64,000 bases of DNA, from assembly GCF_002102255.1 (NCBI RefSeq), contig NZ_LQPH01000173.1:212046-276045 (forward strand), written 5' to 3'. The DNA is from Mycobacterium nebraskense. Lineage in GTDB: Bacteria > Actinomycetota > Actinomycetes > Mycobacteriales > Mycobacteriaceae. Position numbers and translations under genes: made by a program. Under the pieces are notes generated by a model. The model did not search any database, was not told the origin of the DNA, and worked only from the letters and a program-made list of their open reading frames with translations. This document shows, piece by piece, positions 8,247 through 16,337 of this stretch. Every line of letters starts with the position of its first letter. The first letter of the stretch is position 1.

Positions 8247-8395
8247 GAACTCCGCTATCTGACCCGTGACCTGCTTGGACTCGGACACTTTACCCGGCGG
8301 GACGCACCGAACACCAAACCGGCGTCGATGACCGCCGCGTAACCGCGAAGCGCACGACTGGCTGCGCGCGCACCGGGCGCACAGCCAGTTTCAGG

Positions 8396-8650
8396 TCAGC
8401 CCGCGTCGAAGTAAGACGTCTCCAACATGTCGTGCACCGCCTTGGCGTGCACCCGGAAAGACCGCCCAACCCGGACCGCGGGCAGCTCGCCGTTGTGCAC
8501 CAGCCGGTACACCGTCATCTTCGAGACCCGCATCAGCGCCGCCACCTCGGCGACCGTCAGAAATTGTGTCCTACCCTGCTGGCCCTCGCCGGAACCGGTG
8601 TCCCGCTTACCAGCAGAATCTCGCGCCGATGGCCCGTTCGTAGACGTCAT
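8396..8650 (-). CDS. BldC-like small MerR-family HTH regulator (Rv0500A-type)
   Basis: An 84-aa DNA-binding protein. After a disordered N-terminal tail (about 28 residues), the helix-turn-helix reads FLTVAEVAALMRVSKMTVYRLVHNGELPAVRVGRSFRVHA, the excisionase/BldC-type winged HTH with the wing VGRSFR. There is no effector domain, so it probably acts as a small nucleoid-style or cooperative regulator like Streptomyces BldC. It lies between proC and the bS22 gene. Targets are unknown. Confidence 0.85.
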   Translation of the reverse strand: MTSTNGPSARDSAGKRDTGSGEGQQGRTQFLTVAEVAALMRVSKMTVYRLVHNGELPAVRVGRSFRVHAKAVHDMLETSYFDAG

Positions 8651-8680
8651 CGCAACCCAATCGTGTCAGGCCCGCGCAAC

Positions 8681-8704
8681 GCCAGCGGCTTCCCCTCCGC
8701 TGGC
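8681..8704. terminator. Stem-loop between proC and the BldC-like gene
   Basis: GCCAGCGG (8681-8688) and CCGCTGGC (8697-8704) form a perfect 8-bp stem with an 8-nt loop, about 86 nt downstream of the proC stop and 31 nt before the BldC-like start. It may be a U-less terminator or a 5' leader hairpin. Confidence 0.4.
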
Positions 8705-8789
8705 ACCCACACGGGCATACAAGAGGAGAATAGCGGGACTAATGGGGTTACTGGTACTGGTGGGGGACAATCAGTTCAAAATTCTTGGA

Positions 8790-9665
8790 TTACTCCGATG
8801 TAATTCTTAGCTGCTCAGAGCGCGTTTTGGCGGCCTGAACCGCCGCATCGACGGCCGCCCGGAGGCCGCCCCTTTCCAGTTCGCGAAGCCCCGCTGCGGT
8901 GGTGCCACCAGGCGAGGTGATGGTCGCCCGCAGCTGCGTTGCCGTGGCGTCCACCCGCAACCCCGGCGCCTCCCCCTCACCCGGTCGCCGCTCCGCGTCC
9001 ATCCGTTCCAGCAGCATGGCCGCCGATCCGGCCATCGTCTGCGCCGTCAGGTCGGAGGCCACGTCCCGGCTCAGACCCGCGGCGACCCCCGCATCCACCA
9101 GGGCCTCGACCATCAAGAAGAAATACGCCGGGCCAGACCCCGATAGCGCGGTCACGGCGTCCATTTGGGCTTCCGGCACGGTCAGCACGCCGCCGACGGA
9201 ATCGAACAGGGCCGAGACCCCTTCGAGCTGCGGGGCGGTGACGAACCGGCCCTTGGCCAGCGCGGTCACCCCCGCGCCGACCAGCGCCGCCGCGTTCGGC
9301 ATCGCCCGGATCACCGGCGTCCCGGCCGGGAGCTTCGACTCGAAATACGAGATGCCGATCCCTGCCGCGACGGTGACGAACACCTGCTCAGCGCTGTCGC
9401 TCTCGGACGCGCCGGCCACCCGGGCCAGCTCCGCCATCACCGGCTCGACATCGCCGGGCTTCACCGCCACGACGACGAAGGACGCGTTCTCCACCGCATC
9501 GGCCACCGAAGTGATCAACACCGAATAGGTGTCCGCGAGATACTGGGCGCGCTCGGCAACCCGTTCGGCCACCACCAGGTCTTTGACCTGCCGGCCCGCG
9601 CGCAGCAGACCCGACAGCAGCGCCTCCCCGATGCTGCCGCCACCGATGATCGCGATTCTTGCCAT
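8790..9665 (-). CDS. proC: Pyrroline-5-carboxylate reductase
   Basis: Last step of proline synthesis, NAD(P)H-dependent reduction of pyrroline-5-carboxylate. The start MARIAIIGGGSIGEALLSGLL holds the Rossmann GxGxxG. Further conserved blocks are VVVAVKPGDVEPV, RAMPNAAALVGAG, and the C-terminal family signature AVTALSGSGPAYFF with MAGSAAML and TSPGGTTAAGLRELE. The ATG at 9665 gives 291 aa; one at 9686 would add seven residues. Confidence 0.95.
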   Translation of the reverse strand: MARIAIIGGGSIGEALLSGLLRAGRQVKDLVVAERVAERAQYLADTYSVLITSVADAVENASFVVVAVKPGDVEPVMAELARVAGASESDSAEQVFVTVAAGIGISYFESKLPAGTPVIRAMPNAAALVGAGVTALAKGRFVTAPQLEGVSALFDSVGGVLTVPEAQMDAVTALSGSGPAYFFLMVEALVDAGVAAGLSRDVASDLTAQTMAGSAAMLLERMDAERRPGEGEAPGLRVDATATQLRATITSPGGTTAAGLRELERGGLRAAVDAAVQAAKTRSEQLRITSE

Positions 9666-9692
9666 GCCCGACAGCATCGCAGACACCGGCGG

Positions 9693-10544
9693 CTACCCAG
9701 CGGCAGGGACCAACGCCAGTTGGCGGGCTTGCACCACGAGGCGGCCCAGACTGTCGACCACGGTGTGGTCCTCGTCGAACCAGTCATGCCCGATCTCCGT
9801 GCACGTCGCGATGATTCGCAGCCACCCGTCGGCGGGCAGGCCGCGCAGGAAGGCGGTCAGCTGGACGGTGGGAGCCCAGCCGGTGCGCTCCACGGCGAAG
9901 GTCACCGGCGCCGACAGATCCCCGCACATGAGCGCGAACAGCGCGTCCGGAGCCACGCCCCGGGGGCGCGCCCACATCTGGATCACCGGCGGGCCCCCGC
10001 CGGCGGACGGCCCAAGGGTCGATAGCACCGGGCGCACGTCGCAGCCTTCACCCAGGTGCACCAGGCCGGCCAGCGGGTGGCCGGGACCGATCGGCGCGAC
10101 GTCGTCCGGGGGCTCGGGCGCCATCAGGTCCACCACCGGGTTGGCCGACAGCAGCGGCTTGGCTACCCCTTCCGAGCCGTCCGGATGCCAATGCTCCGGC
10201 TCGCCGAGGTTGACCACGGCATGCACCGCGGTGCGGTCGCCCTGGGTCAGCTCGACGTCGGCGACGCTGATCCGGCGGCCGCGCTTGCGGATCGACGTCA
10301 CCAGCCGCATCGGCCCCGGATCGGGGGCCCACAGGAAGCTCGCCGACACCGCGACGGGTTGCTGGACCGGTTCGACGCCGGCCGACGATCCGCCGCAGGC
10401 GGTGCGGGCCGCTTTGGCGCAGAGCGCCAGCATCGCGCCCCCGTGCACCTTGGGACCGATGGTCCAGTGCTTGTTGAGCTCGCCCTCGAAGACGCCCGGA
10501 TCAACCTCCCGCAATGTCATTGCCGTGGTGAATAACGCGTTCAT
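9693..10544 (-). CDS. Thioesterase-superfamily (double hotdog) protein, Rv0499-type
   Basis: A 283-aa protein with two apparent hotdog halves. The N-terminal half has NKHWTIGPKVHGGAMLALCAKAA, like acyl-CoA thioesterase II/TesB-like proteins, and VSASFLWAPDPGPMRL. The C-terminal half has PPVIQMWARPRG and TVQLTAFLRGLPADGWLRI. It probably hydrolyses or binds an acyl-CoA. It is close to proC (27 nt upstream) and follows the TIM-barrel gene by 14 nt, indicating one transcription unit. The substrate is unknown. Confidence 0.72.
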   Translation of the reverse strand: MNALFTTAMTLREVDPGVFEGELNKHWTIGPKVHGGAMLALCAKAARTACGGSSAGVEPVQQPVAVSASFLWAPDPGPMRLVTSIRKRGRRISVADVELTQGDRTAVHAVVNLGEPEHWHPDGSEGVAKPLLSANPVVDLMAPEPPDDVAPIGPGHPLAGLVHLGEGCDVRPVLSTLGPSAGGGPPVIQMWARPRGVAPDALFALMCGDLSAPVTFAVERTGWAPTVQLTAFLRGLPADGWLRIIATCTEIGHDWFDEDHTVVDSLGRLVVQARQLALVPAAG

Positions 10545-10558
10545 GGTCTCCTGGATTG

Positions 10559-11401
10559 TCAGCGCAGCAGGTGCGTGCGGGCGAACTCCAACGATTCGGC
10601 GAGCATGCTTTCGCGCTCATTGGCTGAACGCGCGCTGGACGTGGACACCTCCAGGATGACGTGGCCGGCGAAGTGGCTGCAGGCCAACATCTGGCATACC
10701 TCGGCGGTGGGCTGCGTGCCGCGTCCGGGCACCAGGTGCTCGTCGGCGGGCAGGCCGCTGCCGTCGCACAGGTGCAGGTGGACCAACCCGCTTCCCATCC
10801 GCTGCGCCATGTCCAGCGAGTCGCTGCCCGCTGTCGAGGTATGGGACAGGTCCAGCGTGTAGTGCGCGTGATCGCCGTCCAACGGGTCGTAAGAGGGCGC
10901 GAACGCCGATATCGCCGGGCCCGGGCCGCCGCCACGCCGGCGCATCCGCTCCCGCGATTGGCCGAGCCCGAAGAACCGGTCCGCGCGGAACGGGAACATG
11001 TTTTCCACCGCGACCATCACGTCGCTCGATGCTTCCAGCGCGGCGACCTGGTCGCTGAATCCCTCGGCGTAGCGACGCTGCCAGCGAAACGGCGGGTGCA
11101 CGACGACGGTCTGCGCGCCGAGTTGTTCGGCGGCCCGCACACTGCGGTCCAGCTTGGGGATCGGGTTGGCGCCCCACACCCGTTGGGAGATCAGCAGGCA
11201 GGGCGCGTGCACGGACAACACCGGTACGCGATAGCGCCGGGACAGTTTCTGGACAGCGTCGATGTCCTGACTGACCGTCTCGGCCCACACCATCAGCTCG
11301 ACCCCGTCGTAGCCGAGCCGGGCCGCGTACTCGAACGCGGCCTCGGCCCGCAATGGGTACACCGAAGCCGTTGAAAGTCCGACTTTGATAGCTGGGCGCA
11401 A
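10559..11401 (-). CDS. Sugar phosphate isomerase/epimerase-type TIM barrel protein (Rv0498-type)
   Basis: A 280-aa AP endonuclease 2/xylose isomerase-like TIM barrel. N-terminal IKVGLSTASVYPLRAEAAFEYAARLGYDGVELMVW is typical. Metal-ligand-like strands include VLSVHAPCL, TVVVHPPF, VAVENMFP and LVHLHLCDGSG, and the C-terminus has HVILEVSTSS. The ATG at 11401 lies 25 nt after the upstream membrane gene. The substrate cannot be predicted. Confidence 0.78.
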   Translation of the reverse strand: MRPAIKVGLSTASVYPLRAEAAFEYAARLGYDGVELMVWAETVSQDIDAVQKLSRRYRVPVLSVHAPCLLISQRVWGANPIPKLDRSVRAAEQLGAQTVVVHPPFRWQRRYAEGFSDQVAALEASSDVMVAVENMFPFRADRFFGLGQSRERMRRRGGGPGPAISAFAPSYDPLDGDHAHYTLDLSHTSTAGSDSLDMAQRMGSGLVHLHLCDGSGLPADEHLVPGRGTQPTAEVCQMLACSHFAGHVILEVSTSSARSANERESMLAESLEFARTHLLR

Positions 11402-11426
11402 CGGTCCGTGGGGTTTCCTGGTCCGC

Positions 11427-12371
11427 CTAGCCCGACTGCAACGACAGCGCCAGGGGACCCAGGGTGATCAGGGCCCCCACCGCGACCGCGATCAACGTGC
11501 TGGCGATGTCCTCGGTCTTGCGCACCACCCGAACGCCGACCACCAGGCCAAGGATCACCAGGACCGAGAGCACCAACGCCACGATGCTGTTCCAGCGCCA
11601 GAGTTGGTCGAAGGCGACGAACAATCCCGCACCGAACGCGACCGCCAGAATCGACTGGAATACGACCAGGCTGCCGCGCCACAGCGCCTCGAGTCTGCCC
11701 GGCGCTGTGTGGACGTCGGCGGCCGCGTCCGCCCGCTCGGTCTCGAGATCGAGGTGGTCTTCCTCGCCCGGCAGCAGTCCGGTGGCCAGCGGGTCCGCGT
11801 CCTCCTCGACCTCGTCGGTCTCGGTCTGCAGGTAGGAACGCACGTACGCGGAATCCTCCAGCGCGGGTTCGGCTTCGCGAACCTCCGAATCCATCACGTC
11901 CACCGGGAGATCGCTGTAATGGTCCAGCGGGTCGGGATTCATGCCCTCGGCACCGGATCGCCAGGTGCCACTGGTCTCCCCCGCCTCGACATGGCTCAGG
12001 GGGCGGGGGTAAGCGCTGCGCTCGGGCCCCATCGCCTTCTTGGGCTGCGATGGCGACTTGGGCCAGCGCGGCTCCGGCTGCGACCAGTACGAGGGGGCGG
12101 GCTTGTCTTCGACTTGCCGCTCGGGCGGGGCCTGCTCGGCGACGGGTTCGGCGCTCGGCTGTTCGGCCGTGCGGGGGTCCTCGTCGTCGTCACGGATGAC
12201 GGGAATCTCGCCGGTCAGCTCGGCGACGGTCACCGCATCGCTGTCGCCGCGCCGGCGGCGTCTGCGCCGCGTCACTGCGGGCGCACCGATGGTTCCATTC
12301 CTGGCCAGAAGTTCGGCCACCGAGATGGGCCGAGTGCCGGGGCTCTCGGTCTCGGAGTGTGGTCCGGTCAT
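11427..12371 (-). CDS. Membrane protein with long charged cytosolic N-terminus (Rv0497-type)
   Basis: 314 aa. Residues 1 to about 230 are hydrophilic, rich in Pro, Glu and Arg (RRRRRRRGDSDAV, EEDADPLATGLLPGEEDHLDLE). The rest holds three hydrophobic segments (VVFQSILAVAFGAGLFVAF, IVALVLSVLVILGLVVGVRVV, STLIAVAVGALITLGPLAL). Its ATG overlaps the ppx1 stop by 4 nt (ATGA), so the two are translationally coupled. The function is unknown; the tail could be a phosphorylation or protein-interaction platform (inference). Confidence 0.85.
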   Translation of the reverse strand: MTGPHSETESPGTRPISVAELLARNGTIGAPAVTRRRRRRRGDSDAVTVAELTGEIPVIRDDDEDPRTAEQPSAEPVAEQAPPERQVEDKPAPSYWSQPEPRWPKSPSQPKKAMGPERSAYPRPLSHVEAGETSGTWRSGAEGMNPDPLDHYSDLPVDVMDSEVREAEPALEDSAYVRSYLQTETDEVEEDADPLATGLLPGEEDHLDLETERADAAADVHTAPGRLEALWRGSLVVFQSILAVAFGAGLFVAFDQLWRWNSIVALVLSVLVILGLVVGVRVVRKTEDIASTLIAVAVGALITLGPLALSLQSG

Positions 12372-13384
12372 GCTTTGTCGCCTCTCGATCGGTTGCCGTC
12401 CCGATCACCTGCCTGGCCTCCAGCATCGCGCACGGATCGCTTCATGAGGGGCGTTCCGTCGGCTTCGCTGTCGAGTTTGCGCAAGATGAGACCTTCCCGT
12501 AACGCCCACGGGCAGATATCCACCGATTCAATCGACAGCGCTCGCATACTCGCCTCCGCCACCAGCGCACCCGCCACGATCTGCGGCGCCCGCTCGGCGC
12601 TCACCCCTTCCAGTTCTGCCCGGTCGGCGGTCGTCATCCTAGAGATGAAAGATATGAGTTGCCTGAGGCCGTTTGCTGTGAGCGTCCTCTTCGCCCGCGG
12701 CCCGGCCGCCGACGGCGCCGCGCCGGTGAGCCTTGCCAGCGAGCGAAACGTCTTCGACGTCGCCACCGCCAGGTCGGGCCCGCCGGCTTCCAGCACGGTC
12801 ACGGCGGCATCGGCGATCTCGGCGTCCAGCCAGTCCCGCAGCATCCCCACCCGCCGCCTGCCGGGTGGATCGTCGGGCAGCCACTCACGGGTCAATCGGC
12901 CGGCGCCCAGCGGCAGCGACAGGGCGACCTCGGGCTCCTCGTCCACGCCGCTGGACATCTCCAGCGAGCCGCCGCCGATGTCGAGGTTGATGATCCGGCC
13001 CGCGCTCCACCCGTACCACCGGCGCACGGCCAGGAAGGTCAGCCGCGACTCGTCGACCCCGCTCAGTGCCTCCAGCTCGACACCGGTCTCTTTGCGGACG
13101 CGGGTGAGCACGTCGTCGGAGTTCACCGCGTCACGCAGCGCGGACGTGGCAAAGGCCATCAGCTCGGCGCAGCCCGAGCTGTCCGCGATCTTGGCGAACT
13201 CGTCGATCGTGGAGATCAGCTTCTCGGCGCCGCGCTTGGTGATCTTGCCGGAGCTGTCGATCGACTCCGCCAGACGCAGCGTGGCCTTCGTCGAACTCAT
13301 GGGCGTGGGATGCCCGCCACGGTGCGCATCAACCACCAGGAGGTGAACCGTGTTGCTGCCCACGTCGAGCACGCCCAATCGCAC
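12368..13384 (-). CDS. ppx1: Ppx/GppA-family exopolyphosphatase
   Basis: A 338-aa ASKHA-fold phosphatase acting on polyphosphate or (p)ppGpp-type substrates; M. tuberculosis Rv0496 (Ppx1) is a short-chain exopolyphosphatase. The N-terminal phosphate loop is LGVLDVGSNTVHLLVVDAH, the second is RIINLDIGGGSLEMSSG, with LPLGAGRLTREWL after it. It is short because it lacks the C-terminal HD-type domain of enterobacterial PPX. The GTG at 13384 is preferred because the product then begins VRLGVLDVGSN; an ATG three codons upstream is open. It is coupled to the downstream membrane gene. Confidence 0.92.
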   Translation of the reverse strand: MRLGVLDVGSNTVHLLVVDAHRGGHPTPMSSTKATLRLAESIDSSGKITKRGAEKLISTIDEFAKIADSSGCAELMAFATSALRDAVNSDDVLTRVRKETGVELEALSGVDESRLTFLAVRRWYGWSAGRIINLDIGGGSLEMSSGVDEEPEVALSLPLGAGRLTREWLPDDPPGRRRVGMLRDWLDAEIADAAVTVLEAGGPDLAVATSKTFRSLARLTGAAPSAAGPRAKRTLTANGLRQLISFISRMTTADRAELEGVSAERAPQIVAGALVAEASMRALSIESVDICPWALREGLILRKLDSEADGTPLMKRSVRDAGGQAGDRDGNRSRGDKA

Positions 13385-13512
13385 GAAAAACAACCTAGTC
13401 GGATAGGGGTGGGTCTCGCGTTGCGGCCCGCTGTGGGCGTTGCCGATCTTGCGCCGTCGGGCCCCGAGTGTCAGCGGGTCGAAGAGCCGGAATCGTCGTC
13501 TAACGTGGACCC
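13385..13512. promoter_or_regulatory. Divergent promoter region, ppx1 and the Cys-rich gene
   Basis: 128 nt separate the divergent ppx1 and the plus-strand gene at 13513, so both promoters should lie here. I see no decisive -10 element or palindrome. Confidence 0.35.
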
Positions 13513-14298
13513 GTGGCGAATTCCTACCCGGAGCCGGGACACGAGGTCGAACTGGACTTCGCCCGTGAGTGGGTGGAGTTCTACGACCCGGACAATCCCG
13601 AGCACCTGATCGCGGCCGACCTGACGTGGTTGCTATCCCGCTGGACGTGCGTGTTCGGCACGCCCGCCTGCCACGGCACGGTGGCCGGCCGCCCGGATGA
13701 CGGATGCTGCTCGCACGGGGCGTTCTTATCCGACGACGACGACCGCGCCCGGCTGGACGACGCGGTGAAGCACCTGACCGACCAAGACTGGCAGTTCCGC
13801 GAAAAGGGCTTGGGCCGCAAGGGGTATTTGGAGCTCGACGAGCACGACGGGCAACCCCAGTACCGCACCCGCAAGCACAAGGACGCCTGCATCTTCTTGA
13901 ACCGGCCCGGCTTTCCCGCCGGCGTCGGATGCGCCCTGCACAGCAAGGCCCTCAAGCTGGGCGTCGCGCCACTGACCATGAAGCCCGACGTCTGCTGGCA
14001 GTTGCCGATCCGGCGCAGCCAGGAGTGGGTGACGCGGCCCGACGGCACCGAGATCCTCAAAACCACTGTCACCGAATACGATCGGCGCGGCTGGGGCTCC
14101 GGGGGTGCCGACCTGCACTGGTATTGCACCGGCGACCCCGGCGCCCATGTCGGCGCCAAGCAGGTGTGGGAGAGCATGGCCGACGAGCTCACCGAGCTGC
14201 TCGGCGCCAAGGCCTACGCGGAACTCGCGGCGATGTGCAAGCGCCGCAGCAAGTTGGGACTCATCGCGGTGCACCCGGCCACCCGCCTCGCCGAATAA
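13513..14298 (+). CDS. Cysteine-rich conserved protein (Rv0495c-type, YkgJ/DUF3109-like)
   Basis: A 261-aa cytosolic protein from a GTG start. The N-terminal third has clustered Cys and His: C46, C53-H54, C65-C66-x-H68, followed later by KDACIFLNRPGFPAGVGCALHSKAL and KPDVCWQLP. The pattern resembles zinc/iron-chelating YkgJ or DUF3109 proteins. It probably binds a metal; the role is not established from sequence. It is conserved in mycobacteria as a lone gene and ends 3 nt before the convergent FadR-type regulator stop. Confidence 0.75.
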   Translation: MANSYPEPGHEVELDFAREWVEFYDPDNPEHLIAADLTWLLSRWTCVFGTPACHGTVAGRPDDGCCSHGAFLSDDDDRARLDDAVKHLTDQDWQFREKGLGRKGYLELDEHDGQPQYRTRKHKDACIFLNRPGFPAGVGCALHSKALKLGVAPLTMKPDVCWQLPIRRSQEWVTRPDGTEILKTTVTEYDRRGWGSGGADLHWYCTGDPGAHVGAKQVWESMADELTELLGAKAYAELAAMCKRRSKLGLIAVHPATRLAE

Positions 14299-14301
14299 CC
14301 C

Positions 14302-15024
14302 CTAGATCACTTGAGTCTTGTTGTACGACAAGACCATTCGTTGTGCGCTAGCGCGCAGGTACTCCTCGACGGCGGCCGCGGCCGCGGGCTCGTCGCCCGC
14401 CAGCACGGCGTCGGTGATCGCACTCAGGCCGGCCACCACGGGCGCGGCGTCGTCATAAGCGGCGGTGAGTTCGTGCTCCCGGCCGCCGAAGGCGTGCTCG
14501 ACCCAGCGATAGAGCAACACCAGTGCGCGGTTGCGGCTGTGATGGATGAGCACCCGGAAGTAGGCGAGGTCGGCGGCCTGGCGCGCCGGTGCGCTATCGG
14601 CCTCCCGGACCGCGGCCAACGCGGCGCGCAGAGCCTCGGCATCCTCGGGGGCGCCACGCCGCGCGGCCGACCGGCCGATCAACGGGCCCAGGGCGGCCCG
14701 GATCTCGAACAGATCCATCAGAAAGTCGGGCCCCAGTTTGCGGACCAGCGCCTCGACCACCGCGGGATGGGTCAGCGCCTGCGGGTCCGCGACCACGTTG
14801 CCGCTGCCGTGCCGGGCCTCGATCAGACCCATCTGCTGCAGCCGGGCCAGACCCTGCCGCAGCGATGTGCGGTTGACACCGAGCTGTTCGGCCAGGTCGC
14901 GCTCGGGCGGCAGGGCCGAACCCGGCGGAAACGCGCCGTCGAGGATGGCGTCGGCGATCGACGCGGCGATCTGTTCATCGACGCGTTGGCGGTCGAGCGG
15001 ACGCAGCGGACTTGACTGGTTCAT
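14302..15024 (-). CDS. FadR-type GntR regulator (Rv0494-type)
   Basis: A 240-aa transcriptional regulator. The winged HTH is near residues 10-75 (IADAILDGAFPPGSALP, then ERDLAEQLGVNRTSLRQGLA). The all-helical FCD/FadR effector domain follows. The published M. tuberculosis homologue Rv0494 is a lipid-responsive, autoregulating FadR-like protein. The ATG at 15024 matches the family N-terminus; the longer frame to 15183 would run through the divergent promoter. The start overlaps a palindrome (15023-15037), which suggests autoregulation and control of the divergent operon. Confidence 0.9.
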   Translation of the reverse strand: MNQSSPLRPLDRQRVDEQIAASIADAILDGAFPPGSALPPERDLAEQLGVNRTSLRQGLARLQQMGLIEARHGSGNVVADPQALTHPAVVEALVRKLGPDFLMDLFEIRAALGPLIGRSAARRGAPEDAEALRAALAAVREADSAPARQAADLAYFRVLIHHSRNRALVLLYRWVEHAFGGREHELTAAYDDAAPVVAGLSAITDAVLAGDEPAAAAAVEEYLRASAQRMVLSYNKTQVI

Positions 15025-15037
15025 TGGCTCAACCAAT
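15023..15037. promoter_or_regulatory. Palindromic operator candidate for the FadR-type regulator
   Basis: ATTGG-CTCAA-CCAAT is a perfect inverted repeat with 5-nt spacing. Its core TGGCTCAACCA matches the FadR-subfamily consensus TGGTNNNACCA with one mismatch. It lies in the 42-nt divergent intergenic region and covers the regulator's own start codon. Confidence 0.6.
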
Positions 15038-15066
15038 ATAGTGGACGAACCCACGAAAGGTGAGCA

Positions 15067-16011
15067 ATGGACGGCGACATGCGATCGGCAGCGACCCCAC
15101 GCTGGCGCGGCAAGGCCGGCCGCCTGGAAGTCTGGTACGCCACCCTGTCGGATCCGGCGACGCGCGCCGGCCTGTGGGTTCACTGCGAGACCGTGGCGCC
15201 GCTACAGGGCGCCGCCTACGCGCACGGCTGGGCCACCTGGTTTCCGCCCGACGGCCCGCCCCGCACCGAGCGGTTCGGGCCCGAGCCCGTCCAGCCCGCG
15301 GCCGGCACCGACTGGTTCAACGCCGCAGGTGTCCGGGTGGCCGACGGGCAGCTCGCCGGACGTGCCCGGTCACTCGCCTGGGATCTGTCCTGGACCGACG
15401 CCGGCGCTCCGCTCTGGACGTTTCCCCGCGCGGCCTGGGACCGCGAGCTGCTGCCGGGCGCCCAAGTCGTCGTCGCCCCCACCGCCGACTTCACCGGCTC
15501 GCTGACCATTAACGACGCCGCCGCGCGCATCGAGGGGTGGCGCGGCGGCGTCGCCCACATCTACGGGCACGGCAACGCCAAGCGCTGGGGCTGGGTCCAC
15601 GCCGACCTTGGCAACGGCGACGTGTGCGAGGCGGTAACCGCCGTCTCGCACAAGCCGGGGCTGCGCAAGCTTGCGCCAATGGCCTTCGTGCGCTTCCGTA
15701 TCGACGGAAAGGATTGGCCCGCAAGCACCTTGCCGTCGCTGCGGATGCGGACGACGCTCGGCCTGGAGCACTGGCAGCTGGAGGGGCGCATCGGCGGTCG
15801 CCGGGTGCTCATCCGGATCGACCAGCCGGCGGAGAAGTGCGTTAGCCTGGGCTACACCGACCCCGACGGCGGCAAGGCGGTGTGCACCAACACCGAACAA
15901 GCCGAGGTCCACATCGAGATCGACGAGCGGCGCTGGTCGGTGCTAGGACATGCCGAAGTCGGCCTGCGTGGCCCCGAGGCACCCGACGTCAACGAAAGGA
16001 TTCCGACATGA
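15067..16011 (+). CDS. Conserved hypothetical, possible lipocalin-like/CrtC-like protein (Rv0493c-type)
   Basis: 314 aa, hydrophilic, Trp-rich, with beta-rich stretches (LEVWYATLSDPATRAGLWVHCE, HIYGHGNAKRWGWVHADLG, EHWQLEGRIGGRRVLIRID). The layout recalls AttH/hydroxyneurosporene-synthase-like lipocalin folds, but that is a weak guess. It is the first gene of an operon with the next two (ATGA overlap at 16008-16011) and faces the FadR-type regulator. A role in modifying or binding a hydrophobic substrate for the GMC oxidoreductase is an inference from context. Confidence 0.7.
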   Translation: MDGDMRSAATPRWRGKAGRLEVWYATLSDPATRAGLWVHCETVAPLQGAAYAHGWATWFPPDGPPRTERFGPEPVQPAAGTDWFNAAGVRVADGQLAGRARSLAWDLSWTDAGAPLWTFPRAAWDRELLPGAQVVVAPTADFTGSLTINDAAARIEGWRGGVAHIYGHGNAKRWGWVHADLGNGDVCEAVTAVSHKPGLRKLAPMAFVRFRIDGKDWPASTLPSLRMRTTLGLEHWQLEGRIGGRRVLIRIDQPAEKCVSLGYTDPDGGKAVCTNTEQAEVHIEIDERRWSVLGHAEVGLRGPEAPDVNERIPT

Positions 16012-16337
16012 GCTTTCTACTCGACCCACCACTGCTGTTCGCCGCCGGAGCGCTAATCGAACGGCAGGTGCCCTCGGATCGTCGCGATGTCGCCGAGGCC
16101 GCCACCCTGGGTGTCTTCTTCGGCGGATCGTTCGGGCTCTACAACAACGTCCCCGGGCTCGGCATGCTGTGGCGGCCCTTCCGCGCCCGCAACGGCCGCG
16201 ACTTCATGTGGAACAGTGGCGTTTTCGGTGTACAAACCGAACAGCTCGACTGGCCCATGCATGCCGCCGCCGGGGCCATCTTCGCCACCTACCCGTTCTT
16301 CATCAAGATGGGCCGCCGGCTCGGACGCCTGCTATGA
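16008..16337 (+). CDS. Small conserved protein of the GMC oxidoreductase operon (Rv0492A-type)
   Basis: 109 aa. It overlaps both neighbours through ATGA junctions (16008-16011 and 16334-16337), so the three genes are tightly coupled. It contains Gly-rich and aromatic segments (VFFGGSFGLYNNVPGLGMLW, GRDFMWNSGVFGV) and a mildly hydrophobic C-terminus (HAAAGAIFATYPFFIKMGRRLGRLL) that may associate with a membrane. A GAAAGGA lies upstream of the ATG. No known domain is recognised; it could be an accessory subunit of the oxidoreductase. Confidence 0.75.
   Translation: MSFLLDPPLLFAAGALIERQVPSDRRDVAEAATLGVFFGGSFGLYNNVPGLGMLWRPFRARNGRDFMWNSGVFGVQTEQLDWPMHAAAGAIFATYPFFIKMGRRLGRLL

Noticed and set aside
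11385..13346. 653-codon plus-strand ORF
   Set aside because: Antisense to the membrane gene and ppx1, both clearly conserved. Its composition is Arg/Gly/Pro noise.
14302..15183. Longer FadR-type regulator starting at 15183
   Set aside because: The extra 53 residues would run through the operator and into the divergent gene. They are Arg/Gly/Ala-rich and not family-like.
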